From Clavibacter michiganensis (GTDB lineage Bacteria; Actinomycetota; Actinomycetes; Actinomycetales; Microbacteriaceae), in assembly GCF_016907085.1 (NCBI RefSeq), contig NZ_JAFBBJ010000001.1, positions 2,294,001 to 2,358,000 of the forward strand: 64,000 nucleotides of DNA, read 5' to 3'. This document shows positions 48,484-57,841 of this stretch, piece after piece; within the stretch, counting starts at the first letter, position 1; each line of letters begins with the position of its first letter. Under the pieces are notes generated by a model that was not told the origin of the DNA, did no database searches, and saw only the letters and a program-made list of their open reading frames with translations. The position numbers and the translations under genes are program-made.

Positions 48484-48560
48484 ACGCGGGAGCCGGGCGG
48501 GGCGTCCTGCCCCGCTCCGCGTCGGGTCGCGACGGCGTCATCCCGGGACCGGGGTGACGA

Positions 48561-49388
48561 TCAGTCCCCTGCGAGGGGAGGGTCGTAGCGCGCCGCCGTT
48601 CCCTGATCCATGCCATCCAGGGCCGCCATGTCGGCCGCGCTGAGGGTCGCGTCGAGGGCCCGGAGGTTCTGCCGCAGGCGATCCTCGGACGCGGACTTAG
48701 GGATGACGATCAGCCCGTGGGCGAGGTGCCAGCGCAGGATCACCTGGGCGGGCGTGCTCGTGCTGCGCTCGGCGATGTCGAGGACGACCGGGTGCTGGAG
48801 CAGGTTCGTCGAAGGTCCGAGCGGGGACCAGGACTCGATGGCGATGCCTCGGGCGGCGGTGGCCGCGCGCAGCTCCCGGTGGGCGACGACGGGGTTGACC
48901 TCGATCTGGTTCACCGCCGGCGTGACCCCGGTGCTCTGGATGATCCGGTCGAGATGCTCCGGGCGGAAGTTCGAGACGCCGATGCTCTGTGCTTTGCCCT
49001 CGCGCTGGAGCTCGATGAGCGTCTCCCAAGTCTCGACGTACTGGTCCTGCGACGGCATCGGCCAGTGGATGAGGGCGAGCTCGACGTGGTCGTCCCCGAG
49101 ACGCCGCAGCGACTCCTCGAGCGCGCGGCGGGTCCTCCTGCGACCATGGTCGTCGTTGCCGATCTTGGTCGTGATGAACAGCTCGGCGCGCGGTAGGCCG
49201 CAGCGGCGGACGCCCTCGCCCACCCCCCGCTCGTTGCCGTAGATCGCGGCCGTGTCGATGTGCCGGTACCCGACCTCGACCGCCGTGACGACCACCTCAC
49301 GGACCTGGTCGTCCGTGAGCGGGTAGGTCCCGAGTCCGATCTGCGGGATGGTGCGTCCGTCGTTCAACGCGAGGTCGGGTGTGTCCAT
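48561..49388 (-). CDS. Aldo/keto reductase
   Basis: A 275-aa NADPH-dependent reductase of the AKR5-like (2,5-diketo-gluconate reductase) group. The catalytic tetrad is visible: Asp in HIDTAAIYGNE, Tyr in the same motif, Lys in TTKIGN and His in LIHWPMP. Cofactor-binding residues are in VIPKSASEDRLRQNL. Stand-alone gene; likely detoxifies aldehydes or reduces sugar-derived ketones. No GGATCC. Confidence 0.92.
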   Translation of the reverse strand: MDTPDLALNDGRTIPQIGLGTYPLTDDQVREVVVTAVEVGYRHIDTAAIYGNERGVGEGVRRCGLPRAELFITTKIGNDDHGRRRTRRALEESLRRLGDDHVELALIHWPMPSQDQYVETWETLIELQREGKAQSIGVSNFRPEHLDRIIQSTGVTPAVNQIEVNPVVAHRELRAATAARGIAIESWSPLGPSTNLLQHPVVLDIAERSTSTPAQVILRWHLAHGLIVIPKSASEDRLRQNLRALDATLSAADMAALDGMDQGTAARYDPPLAGD

Positions 49389-49987
49389 GGGTGCATCTCC
49401 GTGTCATCCGGTGGTCGGTCGAGGAAGGGGGCGTGGCTGCCGCGGCGTGTGGGCCGCTTTGCAGGCGGCAGGGGGCCGCGTTGCGAGGCTGTCTCGCAGG
49501 GCGCCGGCCTGATGAGGGTCCTGACGTTAGACGAGCCCCGTCGAACGCACCGCGGGCTGTCCACCAGCGGCGCACGAGGTGGGGGCACGCCCACACGACA
49601 GCGCTGGCGGTGCGCACGCAACGAAGGTAGCCGCCGTCGCCGGCGAGTCGCGGCACATCGACCCGATCAGCTCGTCGCGACCAGGCGATCACCGTGCCGC
49701 CGAGCCCTTCAGGGGCCATGCCAACCAATACCCCCCCCAGGTTTACGACGCGGAGCGCATCATAGGTCAGCGACTCGGAATCGCCCGCGTCCTCCAGACC
49801 CAGGTCTCGAGGACCATCTCATTACAAAGGCCTGGGGAAGTGTCCGTGCGCACGTGCGTACGTCGGCGCACGTGAGCTACCGTCTCCGTCTGACCGACTG
49901 TGATCGGTGCGGTCGACTCGGCGCATTCGCGCGGTCGGTCCGAGGCTGAAAACCTCCGGCATCCCCATCGAAGCCCGGAGATCCTCT
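49389..49987. other. Gap without a supported gene
   Basis: About 600 bases between the reductase and an MFS gene. Frames present lack ribosome sites and recognisable motifs. GCGCACGTG occurs twice near 49850-49875 in inverted surroundings, possibly part of the MFS promoter. No regulator gene for the exporter is found here. Confidence 0.4.
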
Positions 49988-51460
49988 ATGTCTACGTCCA
50001 TACCCTTGCGGGGCGCGTCGAACGCCCCCGCCTCTCCCAAGCGCTGGTGGGCGCTGGTCGTCCTCGCGCTCACCCAGCTCGTGGTGGTGCTCGACGGCAC
50101 CATCGTCAACATCGCCCTGCCGCAGGCCCAGCAGGAGCTCGGCCTCAGCGACGTCGAGCGCCAGTGGGTCGTCACCGCGTACGCGCTCGCGTTCGGGGCC
50201 CTGCTGCTGCTCGGTGGCCGGGTCGCCGACTACTGGGGCCGCAGGCGCACCTTCATGGTGGGCATGATCGGCTTCGGCATCGCCTCCGTCATCGGCGGCT
50301 TGGCTCAGAACGGCACCGAGCTGATCGTCGCGCGCGGCCTGCAGGGCGTGTTCGCGGCCCTGCTTGCGCCCGCCGCCCTCGCACTGCTGACCGTGACCTT
50401 CCCGAGCGGCCGCGAGCGGAACACCGCCTTCGCGGTCTTCGGCACGGTCGCGGGTGCCGGCGCCGCCGTCGGCCTCGTCCTCGGCGGCGTGCTGACCGAG
50501 TTCGCCGACTGGCGGTGGTGCCTGCTCGTCAACGTCTTCTTCGTCATCGTCGGAGTCATCGGCGGTGCCGTCCTGGTCACCGAGAGCAAGGCCGAAGGCG
50601 ACAACCGCTACGACATGCTCGGTGCCGTCACCGTGACCCTCGGCCTCGGCTCGCTCGTGTACGGATTCACCCTCGCCGAGCACGGCTGGGGCCAGATCGA
50701 CACGATCGGCTTCCTCGCCCTGGGCGCCGGCCTTCTGGCACTCTTCGTCCTGATCGAGAGCCGTGTCGCCCAGCCCCTGCTCCCGCTCCGCGTGGTCACC
50801 GACCCCGTCCGAGGAGGAGCGTTCCTCATCCAGGCCATCGTGGGCAGCGTGCTGATCGGAGCCATGCTGTACGTGGCGTTCCATCTGCAGATCGTGCTGG
50901 GCATGGACCCGCTGCCGGCAGGACTCGCCACGCTGCCTATGACGCTGATGATCATGCTCATGGCGCCGGTCGCGACGAAGCTGCTCTCCACCGTGGGGCC
51001 GCGCCCCATGATGATCGGCGGGCCGCTGATCTCCGCGGTCGGCCTGGCCTACCTCAGCCGCATCACGGTCGACGGCTCCTACTTCGTGCAGGTGATGCCG
51101 GCGCTGATCGTCCTGGGCATCGGCATGGCGTTCATCTTCGTCCCGCTGCAGAACCTCGCCCTCACCGGCGTGAAGCCGCAGGACGCCGGCGCCGCATCGG
51201 CGACGCTGAACTCCGCCCTGCAGATCGGCGGATCGATCGGCCTGTCGGTGTTCACCGCCCTGTACGCCTCCACGGTCGACCGCTACGACGGCGGCGGATC
51301 GGAGCTCGACGCCTTCACGAGCGGCTACTCGGTGGCCTTCCTCGCGGCGGCCATCGGACTGGTGCTGGCATCGATCATCGCGGCCGTGTTCATCCGCGGC
51401 TCGAAGTCGGACCTGCTTCCCCAGGGCGCGGACGCCGAGGTCGCGGTACCGGTGCACTGA
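49988..51460 (+). CDS. DHA2-type MFS drug exporter
   Basis: A 490-aa, 14-helix transporter. Signatures include LDGTIVNIALPQAQQ in helix 1 (the DHA2 motif D1), GGRVADYWGRRR as motif A, and GTVAGAGAAVGLVLGGVLTE as motif C of antiporters. GGAG lies before ATG 49988. It shares only family-level similarity with the exporter at 44952. No dedicated regulator is adjacent. A strong bidirectional terminator follows. Confidence 0.93.
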   Translation: MSTSIPLRGASNAPASPKRWWALVVLALTQLVVVLDGTIVNIALPQAQQELGLSDVERQWVVTAYALAFGALLLLGGRVADYWGRRRTFMVGMIGFGIASVIGGLAQNGTELIVARGLQGVFAALLAPAALALLTVTFPSGRERNTAFAVFGTVAGAGAAVGLVLGGVLTEFADWRWCLLVNVFFVIVGVIGGAVLVTESKAEGDNRYDMLGAVTVTLGLGSLVYGFTLAEHGWGQIDTIGFLALGAGLLALFVLIESRVAQPLLPLRVVTDPVRGGAFLIQAIVGSVLIGAMLYVAFHLQIVLGMDPLPAGLATLPMTLMIMLMAPVATKLLSTVGPRPMMIGGPLISAVGLAYLSRITVDGSYFVQVMPALIVLGIGMAFIFVPLQNLALTGVKPQDAGAASATLNSALQIGGSIGLSVFTALYASTVDRYDGGGSELDAFTSGYSVAFLAAAIGLVLASIIAAVFIRGSKSDLLPQGADAEVAVPVH

Positions 51461-51476
51461 TCCTGACCGCATGACG

Positions 51477-51517
51477 GAGACGGCCTCCGGCACCATCTCG
51501 GTGCCGGAGGCCGTCTC
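51477..51517. terminator. Bidirectional intrinsic terminator
   Basis: A perfect 18-bp stem (51477-51494 with 51500-51517) and a 5-base loop ATCTC, placed between convergent genes. The stem is G+C-rich; on the plus strand it is followed by TACGTT rather than a U-run, as common in actinobacteria. Confidence 0.9.
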
Positions 51518-51552
51518 TACGTTCGTGGCTAGGTGGCCAGAGTGACTAGCAG

Positions 51553-52173
51553 TCAGTCGGCGTCGGAGGCTCCGGTGGCGGCGAGCACTCCCTCGCCGCT
51601 GATGCGGGACATCGCCTCCCTCCAGGGCAGGACGGTCGCGAAGGCCGCGTCCATGATGGCCAGCGAGGCCTCGTGCTGCCCGGGCGCGCCGGCGACGCAG
51701 TCCGAGGCGACGTACATGTCGAAGTCGCGCATGTATCCCGACCGCACCGTGGACTCGACGCAGATGGAGGTGACCGTCCCCGTGACGAGCACGGTCGTGG
51801 CACCGAGCGTCCGCAGCACCTGCTCCAACGGTGTGTTCAGGAAGGCGTCGTAGCGGTTCTTGTCGATGACCGCCTCCCCCTCCGCGGGCGTCAGGGCCGC
51901 GTGGACGTCCGCGTCCCAGCTGCCGCGCTCGAGCAGCTCGAAGTGCGGCGGGAGGAAGCCCTCCATCCGCATCGGGAGGTCGACCATCCCGGGGCGGAAG
52001 ACGCTGCGGGTGTAGATGACCGGGATCCCGGCGGCGCGTGCGGCGGCGATGGCCTGCGCGTTCGCGGCGATGACCGAGTCGACGTCGGGCATCCCCATGC
52101 CGAGGCGGGGGAGTGATCCGTCGGGGTGGATGAAACCGTTCTGCATGTCGATGACGAGCAGTGCGCTGGACAT
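51553..52173 (-). CDS. Isochorismatase-family cysteine hydrolase
   Basis: A 206-aa hydrolase. The catalytic triad is visible as Asp in VIDMQNGF (about residue 9), Lys in DKNRYDAF (about 103) and Cys in TSICVESTVR (about 137), with the cis-peptide VTGTVTS. Relatives hydrolyse nicotinamide, N-carbamoyl compounds or isochorismate; the substrate is not determinable. ATG 52173 gives the standard family length. Convergent with the MFS gene. Confidence 0.92.
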   Translation of the reverse strand: MSSALLVIDMQNGFIHPDGSLPRLGMGMPDVDSVIAANAQAIAAARAAGIPVIYTRSVFRPGMVDLPMRMEGFLPPHFELLERGSWDADVHAALTPAEGEAVIDKNRYDAFLNTPLEQVLRTLGATTVLVTGTVTSICVESTVRSGYMRDFDMYVASDCVAGAPGQHEASLAIMDAAFATVLPWREAMSRISGEGVLAATGASDAD

Positions 52174-52672
52174 TCCGTCTCCTTGCTGAGCAGGTGTGAC
52201 GCGGCCAGCATCGTGCGGACCGCGTGGCCGTGGTCGGCCTGCGACCCGGCGCGTCAGACCCACGAAGCCGATGCAGGAGATCGAGGGTGCCTCCCCGCTG
52301 GGGCTGCGGTGCAGCTGGCGGGCGCCCTCGCCGAGGACGATCTCAGTCCATCAGGTCCGTGGGTCGGATCAATATCGGGTGTGTTTCGGGGATGTGAATC
52401 GGCGGCCTGTCTTCATGTGTGCTGCCGTCCGCAGCTGCCAGCTCGACGACCGGCCGAGACGCCCCTGCCCCCGAGTGGGTAATGTCTTCGCCTTTGGTGA
52501 GCGGGTCGCAGAGCCTTGTTGGAGAGGAATGGCCGAGGGTCTCATGTTCTTGAGACTCCCCGGCCATCTCCCATGCCCTGGTGCGCGCACGCAGCGACGC
52601 GGCACGCGATCCCGACGTAGTCGCTTCAGCAGACGTGTCTACGCGGCCTGAGAATATGTCGGGCGTGGACCG
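52174..52672. other. Gap without a supported gene
   Basis: About 500 bases with reduced G+C around 52360-52520 and only short unsupported frames on both strands. Presumably contains the isochorismatase promoter. Nothing recognisable. Confidence 0.4.
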
Positions 52673-53026
52673 CTACTCCTGCGCGGTGACGAGTTGGAGG
52701 TCGTTGCCTTCGCTGTCCTTGAACGGCATGATCCGGCCGAACGGCTTCTCGCTAATCTCCGGCGTGATGCCCGCGCCCTTCTCGTTCATCGCCGCGACCT
52801 CATCCTCGATGCTGCCATCGGGCTCGAAGCTCAGGACAGCGCCTCCGTGCTCGGAGACGGCCGCGTTCTCGCGGGCGTTGAGCCCGATGACCACGCCACT
52901 GGTCTCGATCTCGCTCCAGGTGTCGCTCTCGCTCGTGATCGTGAGACCCAGAACATCGCGGTAGAACGCGGTGGCCCGCTTCATGTCCGTGACCGGGACC
53001 CATACAGCAGTCAGATCCTTGACCAT
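52673..53026 (-). CDS. VOC (glyoxalase/bleomycin-resistance) family protein
   Basis: A 117-aa single VOC domain of paired beta-alpha-beta-beta-beta modules: WVPVTDMKRATAFYRDVLGL at the N-terminus and FGRIMPFKDSEGNDLQL at the end, where Glu of the last strand is a usual metal ligand. ATG 53026 is preferred because GGAG lies seven bases upstream; the frame extends 20 codons further but without such a site. Could be a metal-dependent isomerase/dioxygenase or a drug-binding protein. Confidence 0.88.
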   Translation of the reverse strand: MVKDLTAVWVPVTDMKRATAFYRDVLGLTITSESDTWSEIETSGVVIGLNARENAAVSEHGGAVLSFEPDGSIEDEVAAMNEKGAGITPEISEKPFGRIMPFKDSEGNDLQLVTAQE

Positions 53027-53505
53027 TGTGAACTCCATTTCTGCGACGAAAATCGCCTGCTTCTCCGGCTTACCTGGCATTGCCACCGCAGCGGCAGTGG
53101 TGCCCAGAGCTCCCAGCTCAAAACACGGAAGCTCAGGGAATCAGACGATCAGATCGCCAGGTGACGACGCGACAATTCTCAAGAGGTATCCAGGGTGTGC
53201 CTGTAGTAGAAGGATCGCGAAAGAGCAGGCGGCAGGGACGTGGCCTGGGCTGTGGGTGGAGCGTCGTCGTCGTTGCGTCCTCGGTAGGGCTAGGTCGAGG
53301 CCCAGTGCCCCGACCCCCTACCAGACATAACTCTCATTGTCGGTGGCCATTCACAGCACTCGGCTCATCTCAGTCGAGGTCCCCTCACCGGAACAGTCGC
53401 CGGACCACCTTCCTGAGGCGGGTGGATCCGCGGATGGTGCCCGGCGTCGCGGTGGTCCGGAGAGGGATCCCCTACCGGACCAGTCGCGTCGACACACGCC
53501 GACGC
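53027..53505. other. Gap without a supported gene
   Basis: Short frames only, none with ribosome sites. It lies between the VOC gene promoter and a decayed solute-binding-protein fragment, so part of it may be further decay of that gene. Confidence 0.4.
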
Positions 53506-53840
53506 TCAGCGGCAGGGTGCAGGTCGAGTTCGATCGTTCGCGATGGGGATCTGGTCCCAGCCCTCCGCTGAGACGCCGAGCTCGCCGTTCGGGTCGGCGT
53601 AGCGGGAGAGGATGCTCGCCACGAGGACCTGGCCGGTGGTCGAGCCCATGCTCTTCGCGCTCTCGTACCGGCCCTTGTACGCCGGGTCGTTCCAGAGGTC
53701 CGGCCAATCCGAGGGCGCAGCGGATGCGCTCGTGCGGTCCGCGTCGTAGGTGAGGAGGATCGCCTGCTGAACGAGCGGCCACCTGCGGCCTCGTCCTCAA
53801 CGAAGGGGAGGAGGTCCTCGACCGTGACGTGAACAGCAGG
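53506..53840 (-). pseudogene. Fragment of an iron-type ABC solute-binding protein
   Basis: In two frames on the minus strand, VEDLLPFVEDEA is followed after a shift by LVQQAILLTYDADRT, SDWPDLWNDPAYKGRYESAK and LVASILSRYADPNGE, ending at a TGA near 53506. The order (a W-x-DL-x-x-P-x-YKGR block after an LTYD strand) matches the middle of Fbp/Fut-type ferric or related solute-binding proteins. The signal peptide and C-terminus are gone and there is no permease or ATPase nearby. Confidence 0.75.
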
Positions 53841-53911
53841 TGGCCGACCGGCGCTCCCCGGGGCGAGGCGACCCTCGCGAGCGCCGCGTCAGGGGCCGAG
53901 CGGGGACGCTG

Positions 53912-54268
53912 TCAGCGATGTTCAGTGCGGCGAGACGGCTCCGACCGGATCTCGAGCATCACGCAGCCGGTCGCCGTGCGGTACGGCCCGTGCGGCATGC
54001 CCGGCCGACGCGAGGCGTAGTGGCCAGGGCCGAAGGTGCGGCCGAGCGACAGGTCGGTCAGCTCGCCGTCGAGGAGGAACACCTCCTCGACGAACGCGTG
54101 CCGGATGACCCCCGCCGCGCTGGTGTCGAGCCCCGGGTCCCATCGCGCGAGACGCGTGAGGATGACGTCGCCCTGACGGCTGAGGACCCGCTCGCTGATG
54201 CCCGGGCTGCCCGGGTCGCGGGTCCACTCGATGTCCTCCGTCGCGAAGAACTCGTGCTCCGACTTCAT
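53912..54268 (-). CDS. Cupin-domain protein (ChrR-like)
   Basis: A 118-aa protein predicted to be one cupin barrel: HAFVEEVFLLDGEL supplies the first-motif His/Glu residues and MPHGPYRT the second. ATG 54268 was chosen because the sequence before it (Pro/Arg-rich) is not protein-like. It is divergent from the kinase at 54470, and a broken paralog lies at 33066 next to the truncated paralog of that kinase, so the two genes have a shared history. Metal-dependent sensing or enzymatic roles are possible. Confidence 0.8.
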   Translation of the reverse strand: MKSEHEFFATEDIEWTRDPGSPGISERVLSRQGDVILTRLARWDPGLDTSAAGVIRHAFVEEVFLLDGELTDLSLGRTFGPGHYASRRPGMPHGPYRTATGCVMLEIRSEPSRRTEHR

Positions 54269-54394
54269 GGGTCCTGTCCCTCGTCTCGTCTCGTCTCGCC
54301 TCGGCGGGCGGCTCGGCTCAGGGCCGCCCTCCATGGTGGCAGGCGCCCGCGCGGTCATCCCCGCGTCGCCGGGAGCCCTCACCGCGCTCGTCGT

Positions 54395-54436
54395 ACGGGG
54401 GCATCCCCCACCCCCGATCCGGGAGCGAGCAGGATG
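54395..54436 (+). promoter_or_regulatory. Palindrome and promoter block before the two-component system
   Basis: GGGGG-CAT-CCCCC (54397-54409) is followed by GATCCGGGAGC and GCAGGATG, all conserved at 31867-31908 before the truncated paralog. A site for autoregulation by the response regulator at 55990 is likely. It lies in the divergent gap with the cupin gene. Confidence 0.6.
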
Positions 54437-54469
54437 GGCCCCGTGCCCGGCGCTCGCGAGGCTGGGATC

Positions 54470-55993
54470 ATGAACGAGACATCGCCCACCACCGAGGCCG
54501 AATCGACGCCCGTGCCACCCGAAGACCTCCCCGCCGCACCCGCGGACGCCGACGACCTAGCCGACACGGACGAGGGCGCCGGCACGCCGCCCGCGCGCCG
54601 CCGCTCCTTCTACGCCGACGCCTGGCGCCACCTCCCGCGCGACTTCGGCTACCTCGCGCTCACCGCCCTGCTGCTCGCCACCGTCTACATCGCGCTCCCC
54701 GCCGCGGTCTACAGCCTCTTCGACTCGCTGCTGTGGTCCGCGTCGGGCCTCTTCGCGGCCGTCGCGCTCCTCGCGGCGCTCTTCGCCGCGCGGGGTCTCG
54801 GCGCCGTCGAGCGGGCCCGGATCGGGTGGGCCGAGCCCCGGCCGATCCGCCCGGTCGACTGGACGCCGCGCTGGCAGCAGAACCGAGCCACGCGGATCCT
54901 CTCGGCCGTCGCGAGCCCGCACTACTGGCTGCACCTGCTGCACGCGGTCGTCGTCTACCCGCTGGTGTCGTTCGTGACGCTCGGCGTGGGCGCCCTGCTG
55001 GTCGCCGGGTTCCTCGGCCCGATCGCCGGCGGCATCGCGATCCTCGGCTACGGCTGGCGCTTCGAGCAGATCCTCGTCGACCACGGCTACGACGCGGGAC
55101 GCACCTTCGCCCTCGCCGGCGTCCTCGGCGTGACGGCGATGATCCTGTCCGTCGTGCTGCTCCCGCTCTGGGCGCGCGGCGCCGTGCTCGCCCACTACTG
55201 GACCGACCACGCTCTCCTCGGCGGCTTCAAGTCCGACGCCCTCGAGCGCCGCGTCCAGGGGCTCGAGCAGTCCCGCGCCGGAGCCGTGACGGCCGAGGGC
55301 CAGACGCTCCGCCAGATCGAGCGCGACCTGCACGACGGACCGCAGCAGCGCCTGGTGCGGCTCCGCATGGACCTCGCAGCCGCCGAGCGCGCGCTGGACA
55401 CGGATCCGGAGCGGGCCAGGACGCTCATCGCCGAGGCCTCCGAGCACGCGCACGACACCCTCGAGGAGCTGCGCGCGCTGTCCCGCGGATTCGCCCCGCC
55501 GATCCTCCTCGACCGCGGGCTCGTCGCCGCGCTGGAGGCCCTCGCGTCCCGGGCGACCGTCCCCGTCGCGCTCGACGTCCACCTGCCCGAGACCCTGGTG
55601 CTCCCGACCGAGGTCGAGCGCAACGTCTACTTCACGGTCAGCGAGCTGCTCACCAACGTCGCGAAGCACTCCGAGGCGACCCGTGCGGACGTCACGCTGG
55701 TGCTGATGCGCGACTTCGACGGCGCGCGGATCCTTGTGGCCCGCGTGACCGACGACGGCCGGGGCGGCGCGTCCGTGCAGGAGGGCCACGGCCTCGAGGG
55801 GCTCGTCGGACGGATCGGCGCGCTCGACGGGGACGTGAGCATCTCCAGCCCGCAGGGCGGGCCGACCCGGATCACCGCGCGCGTGCCCCTGCTCACGCTC
55901 AACGGCGTCCCGACCGACGGATCCGGCACCGGCACGGGCACCGGCGCCGAGGCGGGCGGCCCGTTCGCCTCCTCGCCCGACCCCGCCGCGTGA
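54470..55993 (+). CDS. Sensor histidine kinase (HisKA_3 type)
   Basis: A 507-aa kinase. An acidic N-terminal tail (about 1-45) precedes two hairpins of membrane helices (about 60-110 and 150-240) separated by a conserved AEPRPIRPVDW loop. The HisKA_3 helix has phospho-His288 in RDLHDGPQQRL, and HATPase_c has SELLTNVAKHSEA and DDGRGGA, GHGLEGLVGRI. A low-complexity Gly/Thr tail ends the protein. It overlaps the response-regulator start by four bases. The membrane half is paralogous to the truncated frame at 31942. Confidence 0.93.
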   Translation: MNETSPTTEAESTPVPPEDLPAAPADADDLADTDEGAGTPPARRRSFYADAWRHLPRDFGYLALTALLLATVYIALPAAVYSLFDSLLWSASGLFAAVALLAALFAARGLGAVERARIGWAEPRPIRPVDWTPRWQQNRATRILSAVASPHYWLHLLHAVVVYPLVSFVTLGVGALLVAGFLGPIAGGIAILGYGWRFEQILVDHGYDAGRTFALAGVLGVTAMILSVVLLPLWARGAVLAHYWTDHALLGGFKSDALERRVQGLEQSRAGAVTAEGQTLRQIERDLHDGPQQRLVRLRMDLAAAERALDTDPERARTLIAEASEHAHDTLEELRALSRGFAPPILLDRGLVAALEALASRATVPVALDVHLPETLVLPTEVERNVYFTVSELLTNVAKHSEATRADVTLVLMRDFDGARILVARVTDDGRGGASVQEGHGLEGLVGRIGALDGDVSISSPQGGPTRITARVPLLTLNGVPTDGSGTGTGTGAEAGGPFASSPDPAA

Positions 55994-56682
55994 GCATCCC
56001 GCTCGCTACGCTCGGGACCATGGACGACGGCCGGGATGCAGCGCGCATCCGGGCCGTCGTGGTCGACGACGCCGTGCTGCTCCGCGAGGGGCTCGCGCGC
56101 GTGCTCGTCGAGGCCGGCATCGACGTCGTCGCCCAGCACGCGGACGCCGCCAGCTTCCTCGCGGCGCTGGCCGCCGACGCCCCCGACGTCGTCGTGATGG
56201 ACGTTCGCATGCCGCCGACGTTCTCCGACGAGGGGATCCGCGCCACGGTCGAGGCGCGCCGCCGCGTGCCGGGGATCGGCGTGCTGCTGCTCTCCCAGTA
56301 CGTCGAGGCCGCCTACGCCGAGGAGGTCTTCCGGAGCGGGACGGCCGGGATCGGCTACCTGCTCAAGGACCGGGTGACCCGGCTCGAGGAGATCGACGAC
56401 GCCGTGCGCCGCATCGCGTCCGGCGGCACCGTGCTCGACCCGGAGGTGGTGACGCAGCTCATGGCCCGACGACGCGATCCCCTCACCGCGCTCACGCCGC
56501 GCGAGCGCGAGGTGCTCGCGCTCATGGCCGAGGGCCGCACCAACGCGGCGATCGCGCGGGCCCTGGTGATCGGCACCGGCGCGATCGAGAAGCACGTGAC
56601 GAGCATCTTCGTGAAGCTCGGCCTGGAGGACACGGGCGAGGACCACCGCCGGGTCCTGGCCGTCCTCGCGTACCTGGGGTGA
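55990..56682 (+). CDS. NarL/LuxR-type response regulator
   Basis: A 230-aa regulator from the coupled GTG 55990 (220 aa if ATG 56020 is used). The receiver has phospho-Asp71 in VVVMDVRMPP and the Lys in YLLKDRV; the LuxR-type domain starts LTPREREVLALMAEG and has NAAIARALVIGTGAIEKHVTSIF. Partner of the kinase at 54470. The likely binding site is the GGGGG/CCCCC palindrome upstream of that gene. Confidence 0.93.
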   Translation: MSIPLATLGTMDDGRDAARIRAVVVDDAVLLREGLARVLVEAGIDVVAQHADAASFLAALAADAPDVVVMDVRMPPTFSDEGIRATVEARRRVPGIGVLLLSQYVEAAYAEEVFRSGTAGIGYLLKDRVTRLEEIDDAVRRIASGGTVLDPEVVTQLMARRRDPLTALTPREREVLALMAEGRTNAAIARALVIGTGAIEKHVTSIFVKLGLEDTGEDHRRVLAVLAYLG

Positions 56683-56748
56683 TGGCCGGGCGATCCGCCC
56701 GTCGTCCTCCGCGCCGCCTCCGAACCCCGACCGACCGAAAGGAACCCC

Positions 56749-57153
56749 ATGCCCCTCATCCGCATCGACCTCGTCGAGGGACGACCCGACGAGCAGATCG
56801 CCGCCATCGGCGACGTGCTCATGCGCACGCTCGTGGACGTCTACGGCCTCCCGGAGCGCGACCGCTTCCAGATCGTCACCGAGCACGCGCCGGGTCGCCT
56901 CACGGCCCTCGACGTCGGGCTCGGCATCGAGCGGTCCGAGCAGGTCGTCGTCATCCAGATCTTCACGCAGGCGGGCCGCAGCACCGAGGAGAAGCAGGAG
57001 TTCTTCCGCACCCTCGCGGCCTCCCTCGCCGAGGTCGGCGTCGCGGGCGAGGACCTCGTCGTCGGCTTCGTGGAGAACACCGCCGCCGACTGGTCCTTCG
57101 GCTTCGGCCGCGCCCAGTACGTGACCGGGGAGCTGCAGAAGCCGGGGAGCTGA
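56749..57153 (+). CDS. Tautomerase-family protein
   Basis: A 134-aa 4-oxalocrotonate-tautomerase-superfamily protein. After Met removal it begins with the catalytic Pro (PLIRIDLVEGR) and repeats the beta-alpha-beta fold twice, giving the fused length usual for the MSAD-like/DUF1904 groups. GAAAGGAA lies before the ATG. Single gene 66 bases after the response regulator. Substrate unknown. Confidence 0.88.
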   Translation: MPLIRIDLVEGRPDEQIAAIGDVLMRTLVDVYGLPERDRFQIVTEHAPGRLTALDVGLGIERSEQVVVIQIFTQAGRSTEEKQEFFRTLAASLAEVGVAGEDLVVGFVENTAADWSFGFGRAQYVTGELQKPGS

Positions 57154-57199
57154 TCCGCCCGCACTCCGCGGGCCGCGCTCGCCCGCGTACGGTCGAGGG

Positions 57200-57841
57200 A
57201 TGACCCGACGCATGGCCGACCCCGTCTTCCGCGCCGCGCAGGAGCGCGAGGCCGCCGCCGCGCCGCACATGGCACCGATCACCCGGTTCGTCGCAGCGAT
57301 CCAGGACCGCGACGGACGGGGATGGGCGCCGGGCGTCGCCCCCCACCACGGAGGCGTCGACGCGCGGGTCCTCAGCGTCCTCCGCGACCCCGGGCCGGCG
57401 ACGCAGGTCGGCGTCGGATCCGGCTTCCTCAGCGTCGAGAACGACGACCCGACCGCCGAGCGCCAGGCGACGCTGTTCGCCGAGCACGGGATCCGCGACC
57501 GCGACGTGCTGCCGTGGAACGCCTACCCCTGGTACATCGACGCCGCCCCGAACGCCGAGCAGGGCCGTGCGGGTGCGCAGGCGCTCGTCGAGCTGATCCG
57601 CCTGCTCCCGCACCTCGAGGTCGTGCTGCTCCAGGGCCGCGACGCCGAGCGGATCTGGGCCCGGGCGCTCGTGCTCGACCCGGCGCTCCCGGGACCCGGG
57701 GTCGAGGTGGTGCGCACCATCCACCCCGGGCGACAGGCGCTCTTCCACCGGGATCCGGGCGTCCGGGCCGAGCGGCAGGCGCACCAGGTCACCGCGTTCG
57801 CTCGCGTCGGCGGGATCCTCGCCGCGGAGCCTGCGACGTGA
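57200..57841 (+). CDS. Uracil-DNA-glycosylase-superfamily protein
   Basis: A 213-aa protein with the UDG-like fold: the DPGP motif in SVLRDPGPAT, NAYPWY in the position of motif N, and HPGRQALF near the end matching the DNA-intercalation loop HPS/HPG region. This group is annotated as uracil-DNA glycosylase family in many actinobacteria but is divergent from families 1-5, so base-excision activity is uncertain. Overlaps the next small gene by four bases. Confidence 0.78.
   Translation: MTRRMADPVFRAAQEREAAAAPHMAPITRFVAAIQDRDGRGWAPGVAPHHGGVDARVLSVLRDPGPATQVGVGSGFLSVENDDPTAERQATLFAEHGIRDRDVLPWNAYPWYIDAAPNAEQGRAGAQALVELIRLLPHLEVVLLQGRDAERIWARALVLDPALPGPGVEVVRTIHPGRQALFHRDPGVRAERQAHQVTAFARVGGILAAEPAT

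Noticed and set aside
49260..49949. A 229-codon plus-strand frame before the second MFS gene
   Set aside because: Its first part is antisense to the aldo/keto reductase and the rest is Arg/Pro-rich without motifs; no start signal.
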